Shown: positions 1 through 9,247, counted from the first letter of the stretch. The stretch is DNA of 64,000 bases from Sphingobium sp. CECT 9361 (GCF_918741285.1 NZ_CAKKNC010000007.1:62001-126000), one strand, 5' to 3'. The notes: generated by a model not told the origin, from the sequence alone. A program made the numbers and translations.

Positions 1-297
1 GGGCGCATGTCGGGCGCTTCGGGCAAGGTGCCGGCGGCAATTCACTTGTCGCCCGAGGCACTGGGCGGTGGCCCCATCGGCAAGCTGCGCGATGGCGACA
101 TCGTGCGCGTCTGTGCACAGGACGGCGTAGTCGAGGCCTTGGTCGACGCTGCTGAATGGGCATCGCGCTCCGATCCCGTTCCGCCCCCGCCGCCCTATGA
201 TACGGGGCGCGAACTCTTTGCGCTGTTCCGCAACCATAGCGATCTGGCGGAAGAAGGCGCATCGCCCATATTGGCAGCGATGGAAGCGGAAGTCTGA
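1..297 (+). CDS. edd: 6-phosphogluconate dehydratase, C-terminal end (partial)
   Basis: The frame is open from the first base, so the gene begins outside the window and only its last 98 codons are present. Edd removes water from 6-phosphogluconate to give KDPG, the first committed step of the Entner-Doudoroff pathway, in the cytoplasm with an iron-sulfur cluster. The visible part starts with the segment MSGASGKVPAAIH and continues with an IGKLRDGDIVRV-type stretch, both typical of the C-terminal swivelling domain of the IlvD/Edd family. The cluster cysteines lie outside the window. The stop is 3 bp before glk, and eda follows, so three consecutive sugar-catabolism genes form one operon. IlvD is the alternative family member, but the glk-eda context favours Edd. 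Confidence 0.93.
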   Translation, partial: GRMSGASGKVPAAIHLSPEALGGGPIGKLRDGDIVRVCAQDGVVEALVDAAEWASRSDPVPPPPPYDTGRELFALFRNHSDLAEEGASPILAAMEAEV

Positions 298-300
298 GCC

Positions 301-1275
301 ATGAAATCCATTATCAGTGTGGATGTCGGTGGAACGAACGCGCGTTTCGCCATCGCGACAATCGGTCACGACGGCGTTCCCAGCCTGGGCACCGTGCGCA
401 AGTATAAGGTTGCGGATTATCCGAGCCTGCAAGCCTGCTGGGCGGCGTTCGTGCAGGACGAAGCGGCGGCGAGCGACGCCCCCCTGCCCCGCGCCGCTGC
501 CATAGCCTTTGCCACAGCCATTGGTGGCGACGTCATCAAGTTGACGAACAGCAACTGGGTGATCCGGCCCGATGGTTTGAAGGCCGATCTCGATCTCGAC
601 GAGCTGCGCCTCGTCAACGATTTTGAGGCCGTGGCCCATGCCATCTCCAAACTTCCGACCGAGCATCTCGAACGGCTGTTTGGTCCCGATGTGCCCCTGC
701 CCCACAATGGTTCGGTGACGATCCTTGGTCCCGGCACGGGGCTGGGCGTTGCCATGATCGCCTTTGTCGATGGCACGCCGCATGTCGTTGCTACTGAAGG
801 GGGGCATGTCGACTTTGCGCCTCTTGATGTCCTGGAAGGCCGCATCGTCGACTATCTGCGGGACAAGTTTCTGCGGGTATCCACTGAGCGGATCGTGTCC
901 GGTCCGGGCCTCAATAATCTGTATAAAGCCATGGCCACCATCGGCCATGATCGCGTCGAATTGATGAACGACGCCGACCTTTGGCACGCCGCTCTGGAAA
1001 ATACGGACCCATTTGCCCGCGCCACGCTGGAGCGCTTTTGTCTTTGCTATGGATCAGTGGCGGGCGATCTGGCGCTGGCGCATGGGGCAGACACCGTCGT
1101 TCTTGCAGGTGGCCTGACCCAGCGAATGAAGGCCATGCTGCCACTAAGCGGGTTCCACAGCCGCTTCACCGCGAAGGGTCGCTTTCAGGGGTTGATGGAG
1201 CGGATACCCGTGCGCCTTGCAGTGCATGAAGAAATTGGTTTGTTCGGGGCGGCTGCCGCCTTTCGGGGAGAATGA
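301..1275 (+). CDS. glk: glucokinase (Glk family)
   Basis: This 324-residue cytoplasmic enzyme phosphorylates glucose to glucose 6-phosphate with ATP. It belongs to the classical Glk family rather than the ROK kinases: residues 6-14 carry the DVGGTNAR phosphate-binding motif, LTNSNW lies at 81-86, LVNDFEA at 104-110 holds the probable catalytic base Asp107, and GPGTGLGV at 143-150 is the second ATP-binding loop. Length matches the family (about 320). It starts 3 bp after edd and its TGA overlaps the ATG of eda, so the three genes are translationally coupled. Its place between edd and eda indicates that glucose is fed directly into the Entner-Doudoroff route. Confidence 0.96.
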   Translation: MKSIISVDVGGTNARFAIATIGHDGVPSLGTVRKYKVADYPSLQACWAAFVQDEAAASDAPLPRAAAIAFATAIGGDVIKLTNSNWVIRPDGLKADLDLDELRLVNDFEAVAHAISKLPTEHLERLFGPDVPLPHNGSVTILGPGTGLGVAMIAFVDGTPHVVATEGGHVDFAPLDVLEGRIVDYLRDKFLRVSTERIVSGPGLNNLYKAMATIGHDRVELMNDADLWHAALENTDPFARATLERFCLCYGSVAGDLALAHGADTVVLAGGLTQRMKAMLPLSGFHSRFTAKGRFQGLMERIPVRLAVHEEIGLFGAAAAFRGE

Positions 1276-1895
1276 CAATGACGCTGACAGTCGATCAGGT
1301 AATGGAACTGGCCCCCGTGATCCCGGTGTTGGTGATCGAGCGGATCGAGGACGCTGCGCCCATCGCCGAGGCTCTGGTCAAAGGTGGCCTGCCTACGCTG
1401 GAAGTTACGATGCGGACGCCTATCGCGCTCGACGTGATGCGGGAGATGAGCAAGGTGCCCGGTGCTGTCGTCGGTGCCGGTACGGTGCTCAATCCCGCGC
1501 AGCTCGATCAGGCGCTAGAGGCAGGCGCGCAGTTCATTGTCAGCCCCGGCCTTACCGAGACCTTGGGGAAGGCTGCGATCGCAAGCGGCGTGGCGTTCCT
1601 GCCCGGCATCGCGACGGCAGCAGACATCATGCGTGGGATGGACTTGGGCCTGTCGCGGTTCAAATTCTTCCCTGCCGAAACGTCCGGCGGTCTGCCCGCA
1701 CTTAAGGCACTGGCAGCGCCGTTCCATACGGCACGATTCTGTCCGACTGGCGGGATCAAGTTCGAAACGGCGGGCAATTGGCTGGCCGAAAGCGCTGTAA
1801 AGTGCGTGGGCGGAAGCTGGCTGGTGCCGAAGGGACCGGTCGATACGCACCGGATAGAGGAACTGGCGCGCGCGGCGGCATCGCTGCACGGCTGA
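1272..1895 (+). CDS. eda: 2-dehydro-3-deoxy-phosphogluconate aldolase (KDPG aldolase)
   Basis: Eda cleaves KDPG into pyruvate and glyceraldehyde 3-phosphate, completing the Entner-Doudoroff pathway. The 207-residue protein is a single class I aldolase TIM barrel of normal size. The Schiff-base lysine is Lys131 in RFKFFPAE, Glu44 in LEVTMRT is the conserved general acid/base, and the phosphate-binding segment FCPTGGI is at 156-162. The first ATG (1272) overlaps the glk stop in an ATGA arrangement; a second ATG two codons on (1278) is possible. It may also act on 4-hydroxy-2-oxoglutarate, as other family members do. The gene ends 4 bp from the convergent efflux operon. Confidence 0.96.
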   Translation: MTMTLTVDQVMELAPVIPVLVIERIEDAAPIAEALVKGGLPTLEVTMRTPIALDVMREMSKVPGAVVGAGTVLNPAQLDQALEAGAQFIVSPGLTETLGKAAIASGVAFLPGIATAADIMRGMDLGLSRFKFFPAETSGGLPALKALAAPFHTARFCPTGGIKFETAGNWLAESAVKCVGGSWLVPKGPVDTHRIEELARAAASLHG

Positions 1896-1899
1896 ACGC

Positions 1900-3318
1900 C
1901 TATTGGCGCTGTTCCTCGATAAGTGCATCGCCGCCCAACGCGCGATAGAGCGACACCAGATTGCTGGCCCTGACAAGTTGGGTGGCGATGTCGCTGCGCC
2001 TTGCAGAGTATAGCGACCGTTGTGCGTCGAGGCTCGACAGGAACGTATCTATCCCACCGCGATAGCGCGCATCGGTCAGCCTGTAGGTATCGGCGGCCGC
2101 CTCGACCCGATTGCGATTTGCCCGAAACTGATCGTTGATCGTCCCGCGGCGCGCCAGAGCGTCGGCGACTTCCCGAAAGGCCGACTGTATCGCCTTTTCG
2201 TAGGTCGCCAGAGCGGCGTCGCGTTGCGCCTTGCTTTGTGCGACGCCAGCGCGTGCACCCCCCCCGCTGAAGATCGAATAGCTGACATCCGCGCCCGCAG
2301 AATAGCTGAACGCACCGCCGGTAAACAGCGACGATAACGCTGTGCTGGCAAGGCTCGCCAAGCCTGTTAGCGATATGCGCGGGAACATCGCCGCACGCGC
2401 TGCGCCGATTTCAGCATTGGCCGCGCGTAGTTCATATTCAGCCTGCATGACGTCAGGACGGCGGAGCAGAATGGACGAGTCCAGACCGGCAGGTAACTCC
2501 AGAACGGCGCCGGTAACCTCTTCGATTGAGGGCGGCAGCAATGCAGGGTCGACAGGCGCGCCGACAAGAAGTTGCAGCGCGTTGATATCCTGCGCGATGG
2601 CTGTGCGCTGTTCGGCCAGATCGGCCTGCGCCGTCGCCAACACCTGTTCGGCTTGGCGTACATCGGTGCGCGGTGCGATGCCGCCTTCCAGCCGCAAGCG
2701 CGTCAATTTGACGCTGCGCTCTGCGCTCGTGGCGGTGTCTTGCGCGATTTTCAGCAGGCTTTGGTCTGCGGCATAGGTTAGCCACGCATCGGCGATATCA
2801 CCCACCAATGTCAGCCTTGTACTCCGCGCCGCTGCCTCCGTCCCGAAGTAGCGCTGGAGCGCTGCGTCCGAAAGCGAACGCAGGCGACCGAACAGATCCA
2901 GTTCAAACGCCGTCGTACCGACATCGGCTGTGTACCGGCTGCCCGAGTTAGAAAAGCCGGTATTCCCGCCCGTGTTGCGATTGGTCGCGTTGTCGGAATA
3001 GGTATATCCCGCGCTTGTATTGATCTGCGGAAGGATATTGGCCCGATTGACCCGGTATTGCGCACGGGCCGAAGCGATGTTCGCAGCCGCAATCCGCAGG
3101 TCGCGATTGTTGAGCAAAGCTTGTTCGATGATCTGCTGAAGCCGGCTATCGGTGAAGAGATCGCGATACGACACCACAGGCGGCATCTCTCCCGATTGCT
3201 TCAGATAAGCGTCGCCCACGGGCCATGCTGGCGGCACGGGCGGTTCGGGCTGCACATATTTCGGTGCCATGCTGCACCCGGCAGTCAGGCTGATCAGGAT
3301 GAGAGCAAAGCGGTTCAT
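1900..3318 (-). CDS. RND efflux outer-membrane lipoprotein (NodT/OprM family)
   Basis: This is the outer-membrane channel of a tripartite efflux pump. I start it at 3318, giving 472 residues; that ATG overlaps the TGA of the inner-membrane pump gene by ATGA, and the next residues form a lipoprotein signal with lipobox LTAGC (Cys15). A further upstream in-frame start at 3357 would bury the signal and is rejected. The mature part starts with a proline-rich segment after MAPKY, as in OprM and NodT proteins, and contains two OEP repeats, each a long coiled-coil hairpin plus beta strands. It is the last gene of a three-gene minus-strand operon (adaptor, pump, channel). The pump substrate cannot be told from sequence. 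Confidence 0.93.
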   Translation of the reverse strand: MNRFALILISLTAGCSMAPKYVQPEPPVPPAWPVGDAYLKQSGEMPPVVSYRDLFTDSRLQQIIEQALLNNRDLRIAAANIASARAQYRVNRANILPQINTSAGYTYSDNATNRNTGGNTGFSNSGSRYTADVGTTAFELDLFGRLRSLSDAALQRYFGTEAAARSTRLTLVGDIADAWLTYAADQSLLKIAQDTATSAERSVKLTRLRLEGGIAPRTDVRQAEQVLATAQADLAEQRTAIAQDINALQLLVGAPVDPALLPPSIEEVTGAVLELPAGLDSSILLRRPDVMQAEYELRAANAEIGAARAAMFPRISLTGLASLASTALSSLFTGGAFSYSAGADVSYSIFSGGGARAGVAQSKAQRDAALATYEKAIQSAFREVADALARRGTINDQFRANRNRVEAAADTYRLTDARYRGGIDTFLSSLDAQRSLYSARRSDIATQLVRASNLVSLYRALGGDALIEEQRQ

Positions 3319-6300
3319 GCGGCATGTTCCGGCGAAGCGTCGGGCTTGTGACGCCATTTCTTGAAGCTGTCGCGGGTGGTGCGGCGCACCAGCACGAAGA
3401 ACAGCGGGATATAGAAGATCGCCAGGATCGTCGCCGTCAGCATCCCGCCAATCACCGCCGTACCGATGGCAATACGGCTGTTCGCCCCGGCACCCGTCGA
3501 GATCGCGAGCGGCAGCACGCCGAAGATGAACGCAAGGCTGGTCATCAGGATCGGGCGCAGGCGCAGGCGCGCCGCTTCGAGCGCGGCATCGATGACGCGC
3601 TTGCCCTCCTTCTCGGCACGCTCGGCAAATTCGATTACGAGGATAGCGTTCTTGGCAGCCAGGCCCATGGTCGTCAGCAAACCGATCTGCAGATACACGT
3701 CGTTTTCAAGACCGCGCAGCGTGACCGCGAAAACGGCCCCCACCAGTCCCAACGGAATGACGAGCATAACGGCCACCGGAATGGTCCAGCTTTCGTACAG
3801 AGCAGCAAGGCAGAGAAAGACGACGAGCAGCGAAAGCCCATAGAGCAGCGGCGCTTGCCCGGACGAGAGCCGCTCCTGAAACGATAGCCCCGACCACGCA
3901 ATCGTGGTGCCCGGAATTTGTCCTGCAAGCTCGGCAATCCGGTCCATCGCATCGCCAGAACTGGTGCCGGGTGCGGCCTGCCCCTGAAATTCGAAGGACG
4001 ACACGCCCTGAAAGCGCGAGAGTGTCGTCGGTGCCGTCGACCAGGACGTTTGCGCAAAAGACGAAAACGGCGCCATCTGCCCGTTCGATGTGCGCACAAA
4101 CCAGCGATCGATGTCGGACGGAGATGCGCGGAAGGGTGCATCCCCCTGCACATAAACACGCTTCACGCGGCCCCGATCGACGAAATCATTGACGTACCGG
4201 CCGCCCAAAGCCGTGGAAAGGGTGCTGTTGACGTCTGACTGACTTAACCCCAGCACAGCAAGCTTCTGCTGATCTATATCGACCTTCAGCGTTGCGACAT
4301 CGGGGAGTTCGGTAAGGCGGACGGCACGCAATCGCGGATCATTGTTCGCTTCCGCCAAGAGCTTATCGCGAGCGGCAAGAAACTCTTCCCGCGACATACC
4401 GCTGGCATTCTGAAATTGCATCGTGAACCCATTGGATTGCCCCAAACCGCGGATGGCTGGCGGCACGAGTGCGAAAATGCGCGCATCACGGACATTGGAG
4501 AATGCAGCGGATGCACGCCCGACAATCGCATCGGCTGAATTTTCGCGCCCAGGACGATCCGCCCAGTCGGTTAAGTTCATGAAGCCCTGACCGGTATTCT
4601 GTCCGCTCGCGCCGCCACCGCCGCCGCCAGCCACGGTAAACAGGGTGCGGACGTTCTTCTTTTCGTTTTCCAGCAGGTAGCGCTCGACCTGACGCTGAAC
4701 TTGGACTGTCCGTCCTTGTGTCGCGCCTGCGGGCAGTTGAAACTGCACGATTGCGGCCCCCTGATCTTCTGTCGGAAGAAAGCTGGTAGGTAGCCGTATG
4801 AACAGCAGGACCAGCAGCGCCAAAACTATCGCGTAGATGCCGAGGAACAGCCATTTGCGATCGACCACGCGGGTCACGGCATGGACATATTTGTCGGTGC
4901 CCTTTGCGAACCCGCGATTGAACTTGTCCTGCGCGCGCGTGACGAGCGCGGCGCCCTTAGGAAAGCGGCGCGCAAACCAGCCGTCGTCTTCCCGTTCTTC
5001 CTTCGACTTTTGTTTAAGCAGCGTTGCGGTCAATGCGGGGCTGAGGATCAGCGCAACCAGGGCAGAAAGAACCATCGCCGACACAATGGTGAGGGAGAAC
5101 TGCCGATAGATGACGCCGGTCGATCCACCGAAAAATGCCATGGGAAGGAACACAGCGGACAGAACGACTGCGATTGCGACCAGCGCAACCTGAATTTCCC
5201 CCATCGACTGTATAGTCGCTTCCTTGGGCGTCATGTCCGGATTTTCATCCATCAGACGCTCGACATTCTCGACCACCACAATGGCGTCATCCACCAGGAG
5301 GCCGATGGCCAGGACGAGCCCGAACAGCGTCATCGTATTGATAGAGAAGCCCGCAGCGTAGAAGATAGCGAAAGTGCCGAGCAGGACTACCGGCACCGCA
5401 ATGGTGGGGATCAGGGTCGCGCGCCAGCTTTGCAGGAAAATGAACATCACGATGACGACCAGCACGATCGCTTCGATCAGCGTTTTGACGACTTCCTCGA
5501 TAGATAGCTTGATGAATGCCGTAGTGTCGTTTGCGTAACTGAATTTGAAGCCTTGCGGGAAGCCCTTGGCGGCCTTTTCGACCTGCGCTTTGACCAATTC
5601 GGCGGTCGCGAGCGCGTCAGCACCGGGCGCTACGGAAATGGCCATGCCAGCACCGGGGTGGGCATTCACCCGACTGATTGCCGCATAGCTTTCCGCCCCC
5701 AGTTCGACACGGGCCACGTCGGAAAGGCGGACGGTCGCGCCGCTGGGATCGGTTTTGAGGATGATCGCCTTGAACTGATCGGGCGTCTGTAAACGCGACT
5801 GAGCGGTGACGGTGGCGTTGAGCATCTGCGTGGCAGGCTGCGGCTGTCCGCCGATTTCGCCTGCGGCGACTTCGGTATTCTGGTTGGTGATGGCCGTAAC
5901 CACATCGGCGGGGATCAGCGAAAAGCTCGCCAGCTTGTCCGGATCGAGCCAGATGCGCATGGCATATTGGGCACCGAATACGTTGATGTCGCCCACGCCC
6001 GCCGTGCGGGCGAGAGTATCCTGCAGGTTCGAGACAAGGTAATCGGACACGTCCTGATTGGTGCTGCGGTCCGTCTCATCATAGACAGCGACGATCATCA
6101 GGAAGTCAGGATTGGACTTGGTGACGCGCAGGCCCTGCTGCTGCACTTGTTGGGGGAGACGCGAGAGCGCTTGCTGGACCTGATTTTGCACCTGCACCTG
6201 CGCGATGTCAGGGTCGGTGCCTTTATTGAATGTCGCGCTGATGGTGACCGATCCGCGCGAGCTGGACGACGAACTGAAATAGAGCAGGCCGTCGATGCCC

Positions 6301-6509
6301 GTCAGTTGCTGCTCGATGACCTGCGTAACGCTGTTCTGGATCGTTTCGGCCGACGCACCGGGATAGGTCGCGCGGACGTTCACCTGCGGCGGGGCGACGT
6401 CTGGATATTGCGCGATGGGCAGCGCGTAGATTGCGCCGATGCCCAGCAGCATGACGATGATCGCGATGACCCACGCGAAGATGGGTCGCTCGATGAATAT
6501 CCTCGACAC
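3315..6509 (-). CDS. RND multidrug efflux pump, inner-membrane transporter (HAE1/AcrB type)
   Basis: The 1064-residue protein is a proton-driven hydrophobe/amphiphile exporter of the AcrB/MexB type, in the inner membrane with a large periplasmic part. It begins with SRIFIERPIFAWVIAI, the usual amphipathic start followed by TM1. TM4 carries the proton-relay pair Asp407-Asp408 in GLLVDDAIVVVENVER, at the same numbering as AcrB, and TM10 contains the conserved lysine in GLAAKNAILVIEF. Length equals the family norm, and both periplasmic pore modules are intact. It starts 6 bp after the adaptor stop and is coupled to the outer-membrane lipoprotein downstream. No transcription regulator lies next to the operon, which is unusual for this pump class. 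Confidence 0.96.
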   Translation of the reverse strand: MSRIFIERPIFAWVIAIIVMLLGIGAIYALPIAQYPDVAPPQVNVRATYPGASAETIQNSVTQVIEQQLTGIDGLLYFSSSSSSRGSVTISATFNKGTDPDIAQVQVQNQVQQALSRLPQQVQQQGLRVTKSNPDFLMIVAVYDETDRSTNQDVSDYLVSNLQDTLARTAGVGDINVFGAQYAMRIWLDPDKLASFSLIPADVVTAITNQNTEVAAGEIGGQPQPATQMLNATVTAQSRLQTPDQFKAIILKTDPSGATVRLSDVARVELGAESYAAISRVNAHPGAGMAISVAPGADALATAELVKAQVEKAAKGFPQGFKFSYANDTTAFIKLSIEEVVKTLIEAIVLVVIVMFIFLQSWRATLIPTIAVPVVLLGTFAIFYAAGFSINTMTLFGLVLAIGLLVDDAIVVVENVERLMDENPDMTPKEATIQSMGEIQVALVAIAVVLSAVFLPMAFFGGSTGVIYRQFSLTIVSAMVLSALVALILSPALTATLLKQKSKEEREDDGWFARRFPKGAALVTRAQDKFNRGFAKGTDKYVHAVTRVVDRKWLFLGIYAIVLALLVLLFIRLPTSFLPTEDQGAAIVQFQLPAGATQGRTVQVQRQVERYLLENEKKNVRTLFTVAGGGGGGASGQNTGQGFMNLTDWADRPGRENSADAIVGRASAAFSNVRDARIFALVPPAIRGLGQSNGFTMQFQNASGMSREEFLAARDKLLAEANNDPRLRAVRLTELPDVATLKVDIDQQKLAVLGLSQSDVNSTLSTALGGRYVNDFVDRGRVKRVYVQGDAPFRASPSDIDRWFVRTSNGQMAPFSSFAQTSWSTAPTTLSRFQGVSSFEFQGQAAPGTSSGDAMDRIAELAGQIPGTTIAWSGLSFQERLSSGQAPLLYGLSLLVVFLCLAALYESWTIPVAVMLVIPLGLVGAVFAVTLRGLENDVYLQIGLLTTMGLAAKNAILVIEFAERAEKEGKRVIDAALEAARLRLRPILMTSLAFIFGVLPLAISTGAGANSRIAIGTAVIGGMLTATILAIFYIPLFFVLVRRTTRDSFKKWRHKPDASPEHAA

Positions 6510-6515
6510 TGTGCG

Positions 6516-7757
6516 TCAGCCGCCCTTGTTCTTGTTGGCGGCGGCACCCTGAGGCGCGACAATATTCTGTGGCGTATCGGCGGAGACGGGGCGTATCGGC
6601 GCGTCCGGCTTTACGTTGGTCAGACCCTGCACGATGACCTTGTCGCCCGGTTTCAGTCCCTTGGTGACCACCCAATAGGCACCTTGCGTCCGGTCCGCCG
6701 TCACCGTCCGCTGAACGGCTTTGTTGTTCGGGCCGACGATGAAGACGGTCGCCGCGCCTCTTGCCGAGCGGCTGAGCGCGGCCTGCGGCACGAGGATGGC
6801 ATTGGTGTCGACCAACTGCGCGAAGCGGGCGCGGACGAACATGCCGGGGAGCAGCAGCCCGTCCGGATTGCCGAAGCTGGCGCGCAGGGTAACGGTGCCG
6901 GTGCTGGCGTTCACCATCACTTCGGAAAACTGGACGGTGCCGGTCTGCCCATATTCGCTGCCGTCTTCCAGGATCAGTTTCACTGCAGCGCTGGGGGCCG
7001 CGGCGCCCTGTTGCGAGAGCGAGCGGCGCAGCGCGAGGAGATCGGCGCTCGATTGCTGGATATCGACGAAGATCGGATCGAGCCGCTGGATGACCGACAG
7101 CGGATCGGCCTGATTGCTGGTGACGAGCGCGCCTTCGGTGAAGAAGGACCGGCCGATGCGTCCGGTGATCGGCGCGGGGACGCTGGTGAACTGCAGGTTG
7201 ACCTGCGCGGTGTCGAGTTGGGCGCGGCCTTGCGCGACGGCGGCAGCGGCCTGACGCGCCTGCGCAGCGGCATCGGTATAGTCCTGCTTACTCACCGCTT
7301 CGGCTTCGGCGAGGGGACGGAAACGTTCGGCTCTTACGCGGGTCGCTTCGGCATTCGCCTGGGCACTGGCGAGGTTGGCGCGCGCTTCGTTGGCGGCGGC
7401 GCGATAGAGGCGCGGGTCGATTTCGTACAATGTCTGGCCTTTGCGGACCAGCGCGCCTTCGGTGAAAAAGCGGCGGCGGATGATGCCGCTGACCTGCGGG
7501 CGGACTTCGGACATCTGGTACGCAGCGACACGCCCCGTCAGCTCCACGGTCAGGGGCACGCTTTTCTGCTCCATGACGACAAACCCCACCTGCGGCACAG
7601 GCGGGGGCTTCTTGTCTTTATCGTTCCCGCCGCCACAGGCCGCGAGCGGCAGAGCGAGACATGCCGCGAGGGCGAAATGGACGGCGCGGGGCCGAGCAAA
7701 TGTAAAGCGCAAGGATGTTATCTGCTTGGTTAGTGCGATCGTCATGATCGGGAGCAT
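6516..7757 (-). CDS. RND efflux periplasmic adaptor (membrane fusion protein)
   Basis: First gene of the efflux operon; it encodes the lipid-anchored periplasmic adaptor that joins the pump to the outer-membrane channel. The 413-residue product starts with a lipoprotein signal whose lipobox LPLAAC places the acylated cysteine near residue 41; an ATG four codons on (7745) would shorten the signal and is equally acceptable. Then follow the beta-barrel start (VELTGRVAAYQMSEVRPQVSG), the biotinyl-lipoyl half motifs, an alanine-rich alpha hairpin (about 110-190), the second lipoyl half (FTSVPAPITGRIG) and a C-terminal barrel. The tail GAAANKNKGG is low complexity, as in MexA/AcrA relatives. The 183 bp upstream to the divergent hydroxylase gene should hold the operon promoter. 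Confidence 0.94.
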   Translation of the reverse strand: MLPIMTIALTKQITSLRFTFARPRAVHFALAACLALPLAACGGGNDKDKKPPPVPQVGFVVMEQKSVPLTVELTGRVAAYQMSEVRPQVSGIIRRRFFTEGALVRKGQTLYEIDPRLYRAAANEARANLASAQANAEATRVRAERFRPLAEAEAVSKQDYTDAAAQARQAAAAVAQGRAQLDTAQVNLQFTSVPAPITGRIGRSFFTEGALVTSNQADPLSVIQRLDPIFVDIQQSSADLLALRRSLSQQGAAAPSAAVKLILEDGSEYGQTGTVQFSEVMVNASTGTVTLRASFGNPDGLLLPGMFVRARFAQLVDTNAILVPQAALSRSARGAATVFIVGPNNKAVQRTVTADRTQGAYWVVTKGLKPGDKVIVQGLTNVKPDAPIRPVSADTPQNIVAPQGAAANKNKGG

Positions 7758-7940
7758 CGGCTATAGCGCATTAATCGCCCTTCGGTAGCATGGTTACACT
7801 TTATTACAGCTCGGGCGCGGGGCCGGAAAGACGCCCTGCCCCGTTTCGCTGGGTTCGCGACAAGTGCCTGCATTTTGGTCGTTATTGATCTGGCGATATT
7901 GCCGCACAGGCCCTATCGGGGGCAACCTGCGGATTAACCG

Positions 7941-8774
7941 ATGGACCCTATGACCGACCCGAACAGCTCTGCCCCTGCCGATACCGCCGCCGACGTGCTG
8001 GTCATCCCCGATGCGATGGACGCGACGCTGAAGCCCAGTTCCAAGCTGGTGCCCAAGAAGCCGCTGATCATGCGGTTCGGCAAGTGGATGCAGCCCAAGA
8101 CCAACCGCTGGATCGCCAATTCCGCGACGCTGGGCGATCCGCCGGTCTATGACACCGCGGCATTCCCGTGGGTCAAGGAACTGGAATCGCACTGGGAGAC
8201 GATCCGGGCGGAGGCCGCTGCGGCGTTGCAGGACCTGGAGAAAGTGCCGCCGCTTGCGACCATCTCCCCTGACCATCGCCGGATTGCGCCGGCGGGGCGG
8301 TGGCGGTCGTTCTTCCTCATCGGCTATCGCTATCGCGACGACGCCAATTGCGCCAAGTGCCCCAAGACCATTGCGCTGATCGAGAAGATCGTGCCCGGCC
8401 TCAACTCCGCCTTCTTCTCCGTGCTCGTCCCCGGCACGCACATCCCCCCGCATACCGGCGTGACCAAGGCGTTCCTGACCTGCCATCTGGGCATACAGGT
8501 GCCGCGTGAGAGCGCGCAGTGCCGGATGCGCGTGGTCGACGACTGGCTGCAGTGGACCGAAGGCAAGGCGTTGATCTTCGACGATTGTTATGACCATGAA
8601 GTGCTGAACGAGACCGACGAGACGCGCATCGTCCTGCTGATCCAGTTCAAGCGCCCGGTGGGCATCGTCGGCAAGATCGTCGGCGGGCTGTTCCTCGAAG
8701 GCGTCCGCCGCTCCCGCTTCGTGCAGGATGCCCGCAAGGGGATCGCCCAATGGTCGGCGGAGAAGATCGGCTAG
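7941..8774 (+). CDS. aspartyl/asparaginyl beta-hydroxylase family dioxygenase (AspH/LpxO-like)
   Basis: A 277-residue Fe(II)/2-oxoglutarate-dependent dioxygenase. The conserved core VPGTHIPPHTG at 163-173 places the first iron ligand at His171; it is followed by His182 in the CHLGIQVP strand, the second iron ligand His219 in FDDCYDHEV, and Arg229, which would bind the 2-oxoglutarate carboxylate. The usual HxD carboxylate ligand is a glycine here (HTG), as in animal AspH and several bacterial relatives. Known members hydroxylate either peptide Asp/Asn residues or, for LpxO, the 2-position of a lipid A acyl chain. An amphipathic C-terminal segment (about 240-265) could touch the membrane. ATG 7950 is an alternative start. 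The gene stands alone, divergent from the efflux operon. Confidence 0.85.
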   Translation: MDPMTDPNSSAPADTAADVLVIPDAMDATLKPSSKLVPKKPLIMRFGKWMQPKTNRWIANSATLGDPPVYDTAAFPWVKELESHWETIRAEAAAALQDLEKVPPLATISPDHRRIAPAGRWRSFFLIGYRYRDDANCAKCPKTIALIEKIVPGLNSAFFSVLVPGTHIPPHTGVTKAFLTCHLGIQVPRESAQCRMRVVDDWLQWTEGKALIFDDCYDHEVLNETDETRIVLLIQFKRPVGIVGKIVGGLFLEGVRRSRFVQDARKGIAQWSAEKIG

Positions 8775-9247
8775 AGGCCATCGCCGCAGGCTGTTTTGTC
8801 GCCGGAATATCGCGGAAAGCCTCAAAAGCCTCACTACGTCACCACCCACTCGCCCTCCCTGACCCTGTTGGAAGCGGACGACAGGCAGTGTGGATTGGCG
8901 CGCGGGTGTAGACAAACAAAGGTTCGGGCCAGCCAATGCTCCCACCCGAAAGGCGCGTGCGGCGTTTGGAAGAGGTGCCGCAACCCCAGTCTATGCCCGC
9001 GGCCTACATGTCGCCTGTGCAGTAATGCCGTCAGATGCCGCCTGACTGCTCGCCCCGGACATGGGGACGAAGGGATATGCGGCATGGACGTGCGTGCAAT
9101 GCGCCGGTCCGGGGTTTATGGCGGGGTGGTAGCGGATTGCGGGGTGTGTAGGACAGGGGATTTAGGTCTGTTCCTCGCTTAAATCTTGCTGCGAACACAG
9201 AAAACAGCTAAATCGCACCAATAGTATGATTATGGAGGCGTTGGCTC
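8775..9247 (+). other. gene-free stretch upstream of parDE
   Basis: No convincing gene lies in these 473 bases. An open frame at 8796-9182 has a composition (many Arg, Cys and Trp residues) unlike any protein and no ribosome binding site, and I reject it. The stretch contains the first copy of a ~90-bp repeat (9072-9163). The last 65 bp before parD are AT-richer and should hold its promoter; GGAGG at 9234-9238 is the parD ribosome binding site. Confidence 0.6.
9072..9163 (+). repeat. direct repeat copy 1 flanking parDE
   Basis: About 92 bp that recur at 9798-9887 in the same orientation with roughly 85-90% identity by eye. Shared blocks include gggatatgcggcatgg, gcgccggtccggggtttatg and ggtagcggattg, ending near taggacagggg. 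The two copies bracket the toxin-antitoxin genes. The repeat has no recognisable transposase and is not a known IS end to me. Confidence 0.85.

Noticed and set aside
5967..7733. A 588-codon plus-strand frame over the efflux operon
   Set aside because: Composition (Arg, Gly, Asp rich with many His) is that of an antisense shadow, and it covers intact adaptor and pump genes.
7794..8945. A 383-codon minus-strand frame opposite the hydroxylase
   Set aside because: Shadow with low-complexity Arg/Gly/Asp composition; the plus-strand gene has clear iron-binding motifs.
8796..9182. A 128-codon frame in the gap before parDE
   Set aside because: Overlaps a non-coding repeat, rich in Cys, Arg and Trp, no ribosome site.
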